A DNA stretch of 38,010 nt from Thermoplasmata archaeon. Lineage in GTDB: Archaea; Thermoplasmatota; Thermoplasmata; Lutacidiplasmatales; UBA184. This document shows, in pieces, positions 29,664-37,806 of the stretch (positions within the stretch are counted from its first letter, which is position 1; every line of letters starts with the position of its first letter). A program made the position numbers and the translations under genes. The notes below the pieces were generated by a model. That model was not told where the DNA came from. It was given only the letters and a program-made list of their open reading frames with translations, and did no database searches. The DNA lies in the NCBI GenBank assembly GCA_021798195.1, contig JAJZYH010000019.1:1-38010 (forward strand). Direction: 5' to 3'.

Positions 29664-30490
29664 GCGAGCTACGGAAGTTCCTGGACGTCCTCGACGAGAT
29701 CCGCCATCGGCTCGTCCGGATCATGATGGTGCTCGTCCCGATCTTCGGGTTCCTCCTGGCGTTCCAGATCCGGGTGGCCCGGATCCCCGGGATCCCCCTC
29801 GGGATCCCCTACCCCTACCCGAACCTCTTCGACAACATCACGGCCCAGATCTTCCACCGGCTGGTGACCACGATGCTCCCCCCCGGGGTGGTCCTGCTCA
29901 ACCTGGGCGTGGGGGACTCCGTGGTGGCGCAGATGGAGATCGGCCTCCTGGTCACCCTGACCGTGGGCATGCCCTGGCTGGTCCACGAGGTGGGCGCCTT
30001 CCTGGTTCCCGCCCTGCGCCGGAACGAGCGGGAGCTCCTGCGGGGCCTCGCGATCCCCGCCACGGCCCTCTTCGCCGTGGGATTCCTCCTGGCCTTCTTC
30101 TGGCTCACTCCCCTCACCTTCGACTTCCTCTTCCGCTACGTGGCGGCGATGGGCCTTGCGCCCAACCTCGGGGTCCAGAGCTTCCTCACGTTCGCGCTCC
30201 TCTACACGCTGGCCTTCGGAGTGGTCTTCGAGCTCCCGGTCTTCGTCTACGCCCTCACCCGCGCGCGCCTCGTGCGCGCCGCCGCGTGGCGGAAGCACTG
30301 GCGGGCGGCAGTGATGGGGTGCCTGGTCTTCGGGATGGTCATCACGCCCGACAACTCGGGGGTCACCATGCTCCTCATCGCAGCGCCGATGATCGCCCTC
30401 TACTTCGGAGGGGTGCTGTTCGCCCAGCGCTACGAACGGCGGAGGGACGGCCCTGAGGAGGCCCTCCGATCCCTGGGGGGAACCGCGTGA
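29660..30490 (+). CDS. tatC: Sec-independent translocase protein TatC
   Basis: 276 residues with six predicted membrane helices. The N-terminus (LRKFLDVLDEIRHRLVRI) is the conserved cytoplasmic segment that recognises twin-arginine signals. LVHEVGAFLVPALRRNERE and the FGVVFELPVFVYALTRARLV block are typical. A loop of about 60 residues between helices 1 and 2 faces outside. It overlaps the Rieske-like gene by 4 bp (ATGA). TatC with two TatA-like proteins gives a complete archaeal Tat system inside the respiratory operon. Confidence 0.94.
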   Translation: MSELRKFLDVLDEIRHRLVRIMMVLVPIFGFLLAFQIRVARIPGIPLGIPYPYPNLFDNITAQIFHRLVTTMLPPGVVLLNLGVGDSVVAQMEIGLLVTLTVGMPWLVHEVGAFLVPALRRNERELLRGLAIPATALFAVGFLLAFFWLTPLTFDFLFRYVAAMGLAPNLGVQSFLTFALLYTLAFGVVFELPVFVYALTRARLVRAAAWRKHWRAAVMGCLVFGMVITPDNSGVTMLLIAAPMIALYFGGVLFAQRYERRRDGPEEALRSLGGTA

Positions 30491-30505
30491 GGAGGGCGAG
30501 GGACG

Positions 30506-30868
30506 ATGGCACTCTTCTCCGACATGGATTGGGTGATCCTCCTGGGGGCGGGCGCGCTCCTCCTCCTGGGAGGCGACAACCAGGAGCTCCTCCGGACCGC
30601 AGGACGCCTCTACGGGAAGGTCATGCGCCTGCGCAACGAGTTCCTGGCGCAGCTCCGGGACATGACGCAGGTCCCTCCGGTCTCCTATCCGGTGGTGGAG
30701 TCCCCCCCGCAACCTTCGGCCCCACCCACCCCGCTCCCCGCCCCCCGGGACGTCCAGGGCCTGGTGCTGAGGGAGGCGAGCGGCGTCACCTTCGCGGGGA
30801 CCGGGGACGCCCGGGTTTTCTCCTGGGCCGGGAGCCCCGAGGAAGGATGGCCGGGGGAGGATCCATGA
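30506..30868 (+). CDS. Second TatA/TatB-like protein
   Basis: 120 residues: a short membrane helix (about 8-22, DWVILLGAGALLLLGG), then an amphipathic helix (LLRTAGRLYGKVMRLRNEFL) and a Pro-rich tail of about 60 residues. The layout is TatA/B-like, but the conserved F-G hinge reads GGDN. It starts 15 bp after tatC and overlaps the next gene by 4 bp. TatB-like function or dedicated delivery of the Rieske or copper proteins is plausible. Confidence 0.75.
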   Translation: MALFSDMDWVILLGAGALLLLGGDNQELLRTAGRLYGKVMRLRNEFLAQLRDMTQVPPVSYPVVESPPQPSAPPTPLPAPRDVQGLVLREASGVTFAGTGDARVFSWAGSPEEGWPGEDP

Positions 30869-31332
30869 GCCGCGGTTCCCTCGTCTTCGCGGCGCTGGCG
30901 CTGGGGCTCCTCGTGCTCGGGGCCACCGTGGGCGGGCTTCCGCTCGCTGCCGGCTCCCTGGGTCCCGGGATGACCTCTCCGGGGACCCTCCTTCGGACCG
31001 CGGGCTCCTCGCCCAACGGATCCGCCCCGGCCGACCCCTCCGGGAGCACGGGGGGGATCACCTGCCCCTCCGCCGCCATCAACGTTTCCGGCATGTCCTT
31101 CAACTGCGTCACCGAGCTGGAACTCACCGAGGTGGTGGTGATCCTCCTCACGGTGATGATCACGCTCTACGTGTTCCGGGACGCCGACCGGGCGGAGCTC
31201 CCCGGGGAGGCCGAGGAGATCCCCGTGACGGCCGAAGAGGAGCTCGACTACCGTCTGCGGCTGGAGGCGGAGCACGCGGCGGACCGCGAAGCCATGGGAC
31301 CGGCGGGCGGGTCCCGGGAGGAGAAGCCATGA
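30865..31332 (+). CDS. Small two-helix membrane protein of the respiratory operon
   Basis: 155 residues: an N-terminal signal/anchor (about 6-28), a short outside segment rich in Gly/Ser/Pro with two Cys (in GITCPSAAINVSG and SFNCVTE), one membrane helix (about 93-108) and a charged Glu-rich cytoplasmic tail. No family is recognised. The 4-bp overlaps on both sides (TatA-like upstream, Rieske downstream) tie it to the bc-type complex, so it may be a small subunit or assembly factor. Confidence 0.78.
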   Translation: MSRGSLVFAALALGLLVLGATVGGLPLAAGSLGPGMTSPGTLLRTAGSSPNGSAPADPSGSTGGITCPSAAINVSGMSFNCVTELELTEVVVILLTVMITLYVFRDADRAELPGEAEEIPVTAEEELDYRLRLEAEHAADREAMGPAGGSREEKP

Positions 31333-32144
31333 CCGATGAGAAGCACGCGATGACCATGAAGGAGTTCGACCTCAAGGTGGCCACGTTCCTCGCCCTGTTC
31401 GCCAATGCCCAGCCCGGCGTGGTCCGGAAGGTGGCCCCCAAGGACCTTTCGGATCCCAAGAACCAGGCCGAGGTGGACGAGGCGAAGAGGAACCTCCTGA
31501 AGCTCATGGCCATCGGGGGCATGGCGGCCCTGGGAGGGGGGGGCGCCGTGGTGGGAGCCCTCCAGTACCTCCAACCCCCCATGGTGGGGCTCCCCGCCTA
31601 TCCCAAGGTGCAGCTCCTCTACGAGGACGGGACCCCCGTGGTGACCACGAGCTACCGGTACAACTACACCGACAAGGGCCAGATCATCTTCGATTACCCC
31701 CTCACCAACGAGCCCAACATGCTCCTCAACCTCGAGTACCCGGCCCCCAACGGGATCGGGCCCAACAAGACCATCGTCGCCTTCTCCGCCATCTGCCAGC
31801 ACCTGGGCTGCATCCCCCCCTACATCTCCTACTATCCTCCCGGGGAGTGCCCCGGGTGGAACGAAGACAAGGGGTTCATCCACTGCACCTGCCACGGGTC
31901 CACCTACAATCCCTACGTGGTGGCCACGGCCAACGGCGGCGGAGCCGCCATCATCACGGGCCCCACGGTGCTGCCCATCCCGCAGGTGATCCTGGAGGAG
32001 GACGCGAGCCACTACGTGTACGCGACCAAGCTCATCGGCCCCCCGGTGAAGGGGCACTTCAACACGCTCACCGGTGGGAACGGGGTGTCGTCCAGCGTGA
32101 AGACGAGTTCTCCCCTCACTCCGGTGCAGAGCTGCCCCACCTAA
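31329..32144 (+). CDS. Rieske iron-sulfur protein of the cytochrome bc complex
   Basis: 271 residues. A single membrane anchor at about 58-80 is preceded by AKRNLLKLM, a KR-type Tat-like signal. The 2Fe-2S ligands are intact: C156-x-H158 with disulfide Cys C161 (CQHLGC), and C186-x-C188-H189 (CTCHGS). A 20-residue insertion between the two loops holds another Cys (C174). The protein passes electrons from quinol at cytochrome b to a soluble or anchored carrier, presumably a cupredoxin. It overlaps the preceding gene by 4 bp; cytochrome b follows after 19 bp. Confidence 0.94.
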   Translation: MTDEKHAMTMKEFDLKVATFLALFANAQPGVVRKVAPKDLSDPKNQAEVDEAKRNLLKLMAIGGMAALGGGGAVVGALQYLQPPMVGLPAYPKVQLLYEDGTPVVTTSYRYNYTDKGQIIFDYPLTNEPNMLLNLEYPAPNGIGPNKTIVAFSAICQHLGCIPPYISYYPPGECPGWNEDKGFIHCTCHGSTYNPYVVATANGGGAAIITGPTVLPIPQVILEEDASHYVYATKLIGPPVKGHFNTLTGGNGVSSSVKTSSPLTPVQSCPT

Positions 32145-32163
32145 GGAGGACGAACGAGAGAGC

Positions 32164-33603
32164 ATGGTGGATCGAGAGACGCTTCCGGGGGATTCGCGGA
32201 CGGCCGGGGGGGTGCCCCCCTACCGGCCCCTCTTCAACCGGAGCCTCGACCGGATCTGGGACTTCGTCGAGGCCCGGGCCGGGACCTCCCGGTGGGAGCT
32301 GCGCCCCCAGCCGGATTTCACGTTCAACCCCTCGTACTGGACCGGGGCCTTCGTCGCCAACGCGTTCCTGGTCCAGGTGGTCACGGGCCTCCTCCTCCTG
32401 TTCTACTACATTCCCTCGGTGTCCCTCAATTCCCTGGGACAGCCGGAGGCGTGGGCTTCCACCTACTATATCGTCCACGTGGTGCCCATGGGCTGGCTCC
32501 TCCTGACCAGCCATCTCTACGGGGCGTACGCGGTCTTCTTCCTGGGGTTCGTCCACTACTTCCGGGGCTTCTACACGGGGGTCTACAAGCGCCCCCGGGA
32601 GCTTTCGTGGATGGTGGGCACCATCCTCCTGGTGGCGATGCTGGGCATGGGCTTCACCGGATACCTCCTCCCGTTCACCGCCCTCTCGGTGGGGGCCACC
32701 GACGTGGGGATCTCCCTCACGCTATCCATCCCCACGCTGGGCCAGCTCACCGCCCCCCTCCTCCTCGCCGACGGGACGTACCAGGGCCTCCTGTCCCGCA
32801 TGTTCGCGGCCCACGTGGTGCTCATCCCCCTCGCCCTGGCGGCGCTCCTCTACGCCCACGTGTCCCTCTTCGAGATCCACGGGATCGCGCCCCGGGCCAC
32901 GAGCGACCCCCGGGCCAAGCGGAACTTCTCCAAGGAGCACGACGATCCCAAGCTGGGGAAGTGGTTCCCCAAGGTCTTCTTCTACATGACCAAGTGGGGC
33001 ATCCTCTACGCCGGCCTCCTCTTCCTCATCGCGGCGGCCTTCCCCTGGACCCTTCCCCCCTACTTCGGGTCCACCAGCGCAGCGGCGGCCACACCGGAGC
33101 CGGACTGGTACTTCCTGTGGCTCTACAAGCTCATCGACTTCCAGTACGTGAGCCCCCTCGTCGCCGTGGGAACGGTCACGGTGGTCCTCCTGTTCACCCT
33201 CTTCCTTCCCTGGATCGACCGGCCCCCGCTCTTCACCTGGAAGACCCACCCCCGGGACCGTCCCGTCTTCCTCTTCCTGGCCAATTTCCTCGTGGCCTTC
33301 TTCATCCTCATGACCGTGTGGGGGGGGATCATGCCCGGGGTCCTCATCCCCGCGACGATGTACGGCCTCTACCTGGGGATGATCGCCCTGGTGAACGTCC
33401 TCCTGATCTCCCTCCTCTACTGGAGGTACCGCGTGGATTACAACCAGCGCCTCGCCGCCCGTCGCCTCCGGAAGGGGCAAGGAACTTCGCCCGGAGGCTC
33501 CCCGGTACGCCCCGCGTCCTCCGTCCGGCGGGCGCCGGCCCCTGCGTCTCCCCCCATGCCGTCCGCAGCTCCTCCCGCCCAGGAGGCCCCCCTTCATGGA
33601 TGA
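32164..33603 (+). CDS. petB: Cytochrome b (fused b6/subunit IV type)
   Basis: 479 residues with about eight membrane helices. Heme ligands are H117/H131 and H217/H232; the second pair is spaced by 15, as in b6-type proteins, not 14 as in mitochondrial cytochrome b. The Qo-site motif reads PDWYF at 313-317, rather than PEWY. Unlike b6f, the N- and C-terminal parts are one chain. The last 60 residues are Pro/Ala/Ser-rich and probably disordered. It oxidises quinol together with the Rieske protein. Its end overlaps the next gene by 8 bp. Confidence 0.94.
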   Translation: MVDRETLPGDSRTAGGVPPYRPLFNRSLDRIWDFVEARAGTSRWELRPQPDFTFNPSYWTGAFVANAFLVQVVTGLLLLFYYIPSVSLNSLGQPEAWASTYYIVHVVPMGWLLLTSHLYGAYAVFFLGFVHYFRGFYTGVYKRPRELSWMVGTILLVAMLGMGFTGYLLPFTALSVGATDVGISLTLSIPTLGQLTAPLLLADGTYQGLLSRMFAAHVVLIPLALAALLYAHVSLFEIHGIAPRATSDPRAKRNFSKEHDDPKLGKWFPKVFFYMTKWGILYAGLLFLIAAAFPWTLPPYFGSTSAAAATPEPDWYFLWLYKLIDFQYVSPLVAVGTVTVVLLFTLFLPWIDRPPLFTWKTHPRDRPVFLFLANFLVAFFILMTVWGGIMPGVLIPATMYGLYLGMIALVNVLLISLLYWRYRVDYNQRLAARRLRKGQGTSPGGSPVRPASSVRRAPAPASPPMPSAAPPAQEAPLHG

Positions 33604-33880
33604 CCATCGACGCTCTCTCCGGGTGGGGCTCCTGGGAACCAGCTCCCGCCGCCTCTGGCTCGTGCTCAGCCTCTTCGTCCTCGCGGGGATGGCATTCACG
33701 GTCCTGTTCGCATGGGCCGTGGGGGTCCTCTACAGCGGGGCGGACCTTCTCCTCGCGTCGGTGACCACCGCCGGCTCCGCAGCGGGGATCGTGGTGTGCC
33801 TGCTCTTCACCATGGGCCTCGTCTACCGTGCCGACCGCCGGCGGCACGACCTCCTGCGCCGGATCCGTTTGTTCGAGTGA
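33596..33880 (+). CDS. Small two-helix membrane protein next to cytochrome b
   Basis: 94 residues with two membrane helices (about 20-45 and 51-76), Arg-rich at both ends, no Cys/His motif. It overlaps the cytochrome b gene by 8 bp and precedes oxidase subunit I by 10 bp, so it is probably a small subunit of the bc complex or oxidase. It is too short for CoxIII. No family is recognised. Confidence 0.78.
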   Translation: MDDHRRSLRVGLLGTSSRRLWLVLSLFVLAGMAFTVLFAWAVGVLYSGADLLLASVTTAGSAAGIVVCLLFTMGLVYRADRRRHDLLRRIRLFE

Positions 33881-33890
33881 GGGAAGAAGG

Positions 33891-36110
33891 ATGCGAAGCG
33901 GGTTGCTCATCGTAGGCATCGTCCTGTTGGCCATCGGAGGCGGGCTCATGGTGGCCCCGTACCACCCCGCCCCCCTCACCGTCACGATGCCGGGGAACTC
34001 GGTGGCCGCCCCTCCCATCGGGGTGGAGGCGCCGTACAGCCTGGGGGATTCCGTCCAGTACAACGTGAGCTGGGTGGCGGCTCCCGCCGGGACCCAGGTC
34101 TCCATCTACGATTGCGGGAACAGCAGCACCTGCTCCACCACCACGGGCCTCATCGCGTTCGTCCCGTACTCGAGCGACGGGGTCTCCTTCTCCCTGGCCC
34201 CCGGACAGTACTTCGAGATCAACTCCACCACGGTGACCAACGTCACCGTGACCGAGAACCTCCCCGGCTACGACGGCCTCCTGGGCCTTCCGGTCTTCTT
34301 CGGCGGCGTCCTCCTGTCCATCGGGGGATGGGTGACCTATCCCCCCGACGCCGACGAACCCTCGGCCATGGGGCGGAAGATGGACCGCTACCTCGCCGCC
34401 GTGACCCTCCTCCTCGCGGGGCTCGGGATCGTCGTGGGCTACGTGCTGACATTGGGCCCCATCAATACACCGGGATCGGAGGAATCCTTCGGGATCGCCC
34501 TCGCCCTCATGTTCCTCGCCCTCGCGGGGCTCTTCCACACCATCGATTGGGTCTGGCGGTCCCGGGAGATCGCCACCCTGCGGGCCGCCCGGACCCGGGG
34601 GTTCCCCCCGTGGTTCCAGCGCCACGTCCTCCACTGGCTCACCACCACGGATCACAAGGAGATCGGGCTCCTCTACATCATCAGCTCGTTCACGTTCTTC
34701 ATCGTGGGGGGGATCTATGCCATCGAGGTCCGTACCACGCTCGCCCTCCCCGCCCTGGGACTGGCCCCCAACGCCCTGGGCGTCACCGCGGACATGTACA
34801 GCTCCCTGTTCACCATGCACGGGGTGGTGATGATCTTCCTCTTCATCATGCCCCTCATGGCCGGCTTCGGGAACTATCTCGTGCCCACCATGGTGGGGGC
34901 GAAGGACATGGCCATGCCCCGCCTCAACAACCTGGCCTTCTGGCTGATCCCCCCCGCGGGCGTGCTCCTGCTCTTCTCCAACGCCAACGCGGGGTGGACG
35001 GGCTATGTCCCCCTCTCCACCATCCAGCCCGGCCACGGCATCGACCTCTGGATCGCGGGCCTGCACATCCTCTCCGTCTCGTCGATGCTGGGCGCCATCA
35101 ACTTCATCGTCACCATCATCAAGCACCGCGCCCCGGGCGTGACCTACTGGAACATGCCCATCTTCGTCTGGGCCACGTTCATCAACAGCTTCCTCATCCT
35201 CGTGGCGATGCCCTCGCTGAGCATCGCGCTCAGCATGATCCTCTCGGACCGCAACTTCGGGACCCACTTCACCTCCGCCGTGAACGGGACCCCGTTGGGT
35301 GGGCCGCTCATGTATCAGAACCTGTTCTGGTTCTTCGGCCACCCGGAGGTCTACATCATGATCCTCCCGGCCTTCGGCCTCGTGAGCACCATCCTCCCCA
35401 AGATGGTGCGGCGTCAGCTCTTCGGCTACACGGCCATGGCCCTGTCCATCGCCGCCATCGGGCTCCTGGGCTTCCTCGTGTGGCAGCACCACATGTTCGT
35501 CACCGGGGAACAGACCAACATCCGATACCTGTTCATGCTCACCACCTTCGCCATCGCCATCCCCACCGGCGTGAAGATGTTCAACTGGCTCGCCACCATG
35601 TGGGGCGGGCACATCCGCCTCGAGACCCCCACGTGGTTCATCATCGCGTTCCTCACCATGTTCCTCATCGGGGGCCTCTCGGGCGTCATGCTGGCCTCCA
35701 TGCCCGTGGATTACCTCATCCACGGGACCTACTTCGTGGTGGCCCACTTCCACTACACGCTGCTGGGGGGGACGCTCATGGCCACCTTCGCGGCGATCTA
35801 CTTCTACTACCCCATCTGGACCAAGCGCTGGTACAACCAGGGACTGGCCAACGTCCACTTCGTGATGAGCTACATCGGGTCGAACCTGCTCCTGTTCCCC
35901 ATGTTCTTCCTGGGGGCCGGGGGGATGCCCCGGCGGGTCTACACCTACATCCCGGGGATCATGACCCCCATCGGGCTCGACTTCGGGACCCTGAACCTCC
36001 TTTCCACCATCGGAGCCGGGATCTTCGGCCTCGCCCAGCTGGTCTTCATCTACAACGCCGTGGTGAGCCGCTACCGGGGAAAGCCGGCCCGGGAGGACCC
36101 GTGGGCCTGA
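33891..36110 (+). CDS. coxA: Cytochrome c oxidase subunit I (A-type) with large N-terminal extension
   Basis: 739 residues. The catalytic core begins near 243 ([19 protein letters not shown]). Low-spin heme ligands are H310 and H621, and the high-spin heme ligand is H619. CuB ligands are H484, H533 and H534. E486 in GHPEVY, D339 and N328 (D-channel) and K562 (K-channel) fit the A1 subfamily. Residues 1-240 are extra: a helix (5-22), an outside domain of about 105 residues rich in N-x-T/S sequons with C75/C81, then three helices (131-148, 167-187, 200-217). Standard CoxI has none of this. It reduces O2 to water and pumps protons. Confidence 0.94.
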   Translation: MRSGLLIVGIVLLAIGGGLMVAPYHPAPLTVTMPGNSVAAPPIGVEAPYSLGDSVQYNVSWVAAPAGTQVSIYDCGNSSTCSTTTGLIAFVPYSSDGVSFSLAPGQYFEINSTTVTNVTVTENLPGYDGLLGLPVFFGGVLLSIGGWVTYPPDADEPSAMGRKMDRYLAAVTLLLAGLGIVVGYVLTLGPINTPGSEESFGIALALMFLALAGLFHTIDWVWRSREIATLRAARTRGFPPWFQRHVLHWLTTTDHKEIGLLYIISSFTFFIVGGIYAIEVRTTLALPALGLAPNALGVTADMYSSLFTMHGVVMIFLFIMPLMAGFGNYLVPTMVGAKDMAMPRLNNLAFWLIPPAGVLLLFSNANAGWTGYVPLSTIQPGHGIDLWIAGLHILSVSSMLGAINFIVTIIKHRAPGVTYWNMPIFVWATFINSFLILVAMPSLSIALSMILSDRNFGTHFTSAVNGTPLGGPLMYQNLFWFFGHPEVYIMILPAFGLVSTILPKMVRRQLFGYTAMALSIAAIGLLGFLVWQHHMFVTGEQTNIRYLFMLTTFAIAIPTGVKMFNWLATMWGGHIRLETPTWFIIAFLTMFLIGGLSGVMLASMPVDYLIHGTYFVVAHFHYTLLGGTLMATFAAIYFYYPIWTKRWYNQGLANVHFVMSYIGSNLLLFPMFFLGAGGMPRRVYTYIPGIMTPIGLDFGTLNLLSTIGAGIFGLAQLVFIYNAVVSRYRGKPAREDPWA

Positions 36111-36739
36111 TCGGCGGCGCCCCATCCCCCCCCGACGCGCTCGCTCACCCCCGGGGGCATCTCGTCTACCGGATCCTCACCGTGGTCACCGCCGCCTGGA
36201 CCTATGGGACCATCCTCCTGGGCGCCAATGTGATGGCCACGGACTCCGGATTGGATTGCCCCTCCTGGCCCACCTGCGACGGGTCCTCCATCACGCCGCT
36301 CTCGTTCCAGGGAGGCGTGGTCCTGGAGTTCAGCCACCGGCTCGCCGCCTTCAGCCTCTCCCTCCTCATCCTGGCGCTCTTCGTGGTGGCAGTCCTCTAC
36401 GAGCGGCGCCGGCCGGCCCTCATCCGGGTGAGCGCCCTCGCATTCCTCATGGTGGTGGCCCAGGCGCTCCTGGGGGGCGCCATCATCGTGACCCAGGAGC
36501 AGAACCTGATCGTGGTGGCGCACCTGGGCCTCGCGACGCTCCTCTTCGGCCTCCTCGCGGTCCTGGCCATGCTGGTGAACCTCCCGTACTTTCCCCGGGG
36601 ATGGCTCGCCCGGTTCAGCGGTTCGGGGGAGGAGCTCACCTACCTTAAGGTCCCCGGGCCCAAGGAGCCTCCCGAGAGCGAATCGTCGGAGGCCGGTGGG
36701 AGCCATCGCGGGGAGGCTCCCTCGGCGCTCCATCCGTAG
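36101..36739 (+). CDS. ctaA: Heme A synthase, half-length (CtaA)
   Basis: 212 residues with four membrane helices, half the usual CtaA, as in several archaea. It oxidises heme O to heme A for the oxidase. Conserved parts are the [10 protein letters not shown] loop with Cys pair C53/C59, H79 in EFSHR and H141 in VVAHLGL. Half-size forms are thought to work as dimers. GTG 36101 is favoured by GGGAGGA just upstream and overlaps the coxA stop by 10 bp. A Glu/Ser-rich tail closes the protein. Confidence 0.9.
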   Translation: MGLIGGAPSPPDALAHPRGHLVYRILTVVTAAWTYGTILLGANVMATDSGLDCPSWPTCDGSSITPLSFQGGVVLEFSHRLAAFSLSLLILALFVVAVLYERRRPALIRVSALAFLMVVAQALLGGAIIVTQEQNLIVVAHLGLATLLFGLLAVLAMLVNLPYFPRGWLARFSGSGEELTYLKVPGPKEPPESESSEAGGSHRGEAPSALHP

Positions 36740-36797
36740 GGTCCGTCCCTCCCCGAAGGGCCCTGGGGGACTCACTTCCGGTGCCTTCGTGGGCCAG

Positions 36798-36805
36798 GGT
36801 TAAAC
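36798..36805 (+). promoter_or_regulatory. TATA-like box near ctaB
   Basis: GGTTAAAC lies only about 10 bp before ATG 36812 but 25-26 bp before an in-frame GTG at 36827. It may therefore direct a leaderless transcript starting at that GTG. Confidence 0.4.
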
Positions 36806-36811
36806 GCCCGA

Positions 36812-37729
36812 ATGGATGGTGAACTCGTGGACGCCCCGGTGGACGCCGCCTCCCGGATCCGTGCGTATGTCACGCTCACCAAACCGGGGATCACCGCATT
36901 CATCCTGCTCGTGGCGGTGGCCGGCTTCTTCGCGGCAAGCCCCTATCCTCCCCCCTGGGCGCACCTGGGATGGCTCCTCGTCTCCGGAGGCGCCGCATCC
37001 GCCGGAGCGGCGGCCCTGAACCACTGGTACGATCGGGACATCGATGCCGTGATGAAGCGCACCCGGGGGCGCCCGTTGCCCACGGCGCAGATCCCCCCTT
37101 CCCACGTCGTTGCGTTCGGGATCCTGCTCACGGCGCTGGGCTGGAGCCTCTCCCTGGTGACCCTGGGCCCCCTGGTCATGGCCTGCATCGCCTCCGGGAC
37201 CCTGGTGTACGTGGTGGTCTACACCATCTGGCTGAAGCGGCGGACCCGCTGGAACATCGTGATCGGGGGATATGCGGGATCCGCCCCGGTGCTCGCGGGC
37301 AGCGCGGCGGCCCTGGGGGTCATCACTCCGGAGGCGGCACTCCTTGCGTTCCTGGTCTTCCTCTGGACCCCGCCCCACTTCTGGTCGCTGGCCATCGCCC
37401 TCAAGGATGATTTCCGGTCCCCGCACCTCCCCATGCTCCCCAACCCCGGGGACCTCTCCCGGTCCGGCCGGACCGTGGTGCTCTCGGCCGCGCTGCTCCT
37501 CCCGGTGACCCTCGCCTTCCTCCTCTTCCGGACGGATTTCCTGCCTTTCTTCGTGGGGGGGCTCATCCTGGGAGTGGCCTTCCTCATGGTGACCTGGCCC
37601 CTGCGTGCATCCACCGAAAGGAAGGTCGCGATACGGGGATTCGTGATGTCGGGGGTCTATCTCCTGGGCATCGTGGGTGCCATGGTCCTGAACTGGGCCG
37701 TGGTCCGGATCCCGTGGCTTCGAGGGTGA
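36812..37729 (+). CDS. ctaB: Protoheme IX farnesyltransferase (heme O synthase, CtaB)
   Basis: 305 residues, UbiA family with about eight to nine membrane helices. It attaches farnesyl to heme B, giving heme O, the substrate of CtaA. The Asp-rich prenyl-diphosphate site is NHWYDRDIDAVMKRTRGRP at about 71-89, and the second is LKDDFRSPHLPMLP. The N-terminal LTKPGITAFI is typical. ATG 36812 is the conventional start; the position of the TATA-like box argues for GTG 36827, five codons shorter. It ends the respiratory cluster 72 bp after ctaA, apparently with its own promoter. Confidence 0.94.
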   Translation: MDGELVDAPVDAASRIRAYVTLTKPGITAFILLVAVAGFFAASPYPPPWAHLGWLLVSGGAASAGAAALNHWYDRDIDAVMKRTRGRPLPTAQIPPSHVVAFGILLTALGWSLSLVTLGPLVMACIASGTLVYVVVYTIWLKRRTRWNIVIGGYAGSAPVLAGSAAALGVITPEAALLAFLVFLWTPPHFWSLAIALKDDFRSPHLPMLPNPGDLSRSGRTVVLSAALLLPVTLAFLLFRTDFLPFFVGGLILGVAFLMVTWPLRASTERKVAIRGFVMSGVYLLGIVGAMVLNWAVVRIPWLRG

Positions 37730-37736
37730 TGGGAAA

Positions 37737-37750
37737 GGCCGAAACCGGCC
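37737..37750 (+). terminator. Small hairpin after ctaB
   Basis: GGCCG and CGGCC flank a 4-nt loop 8 bp after the ctaB stop. There is no T run, so the terminator role is weak. Confidence 0.2.
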
Positions 37751-37806
37751 ATGGGGAGGCCCGGACCCCCGAGCCCGGGACCCACGCCGGGACATGACGG
37801 CACTCC

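Noticed and set aside
33807-36125. 772-codon minus-strand frame opposite coxA
   Set aside because: Composition is Asp/Glu/Gly/His-rich shadow of a membrane protein gene; coxA has all catalytic residues.
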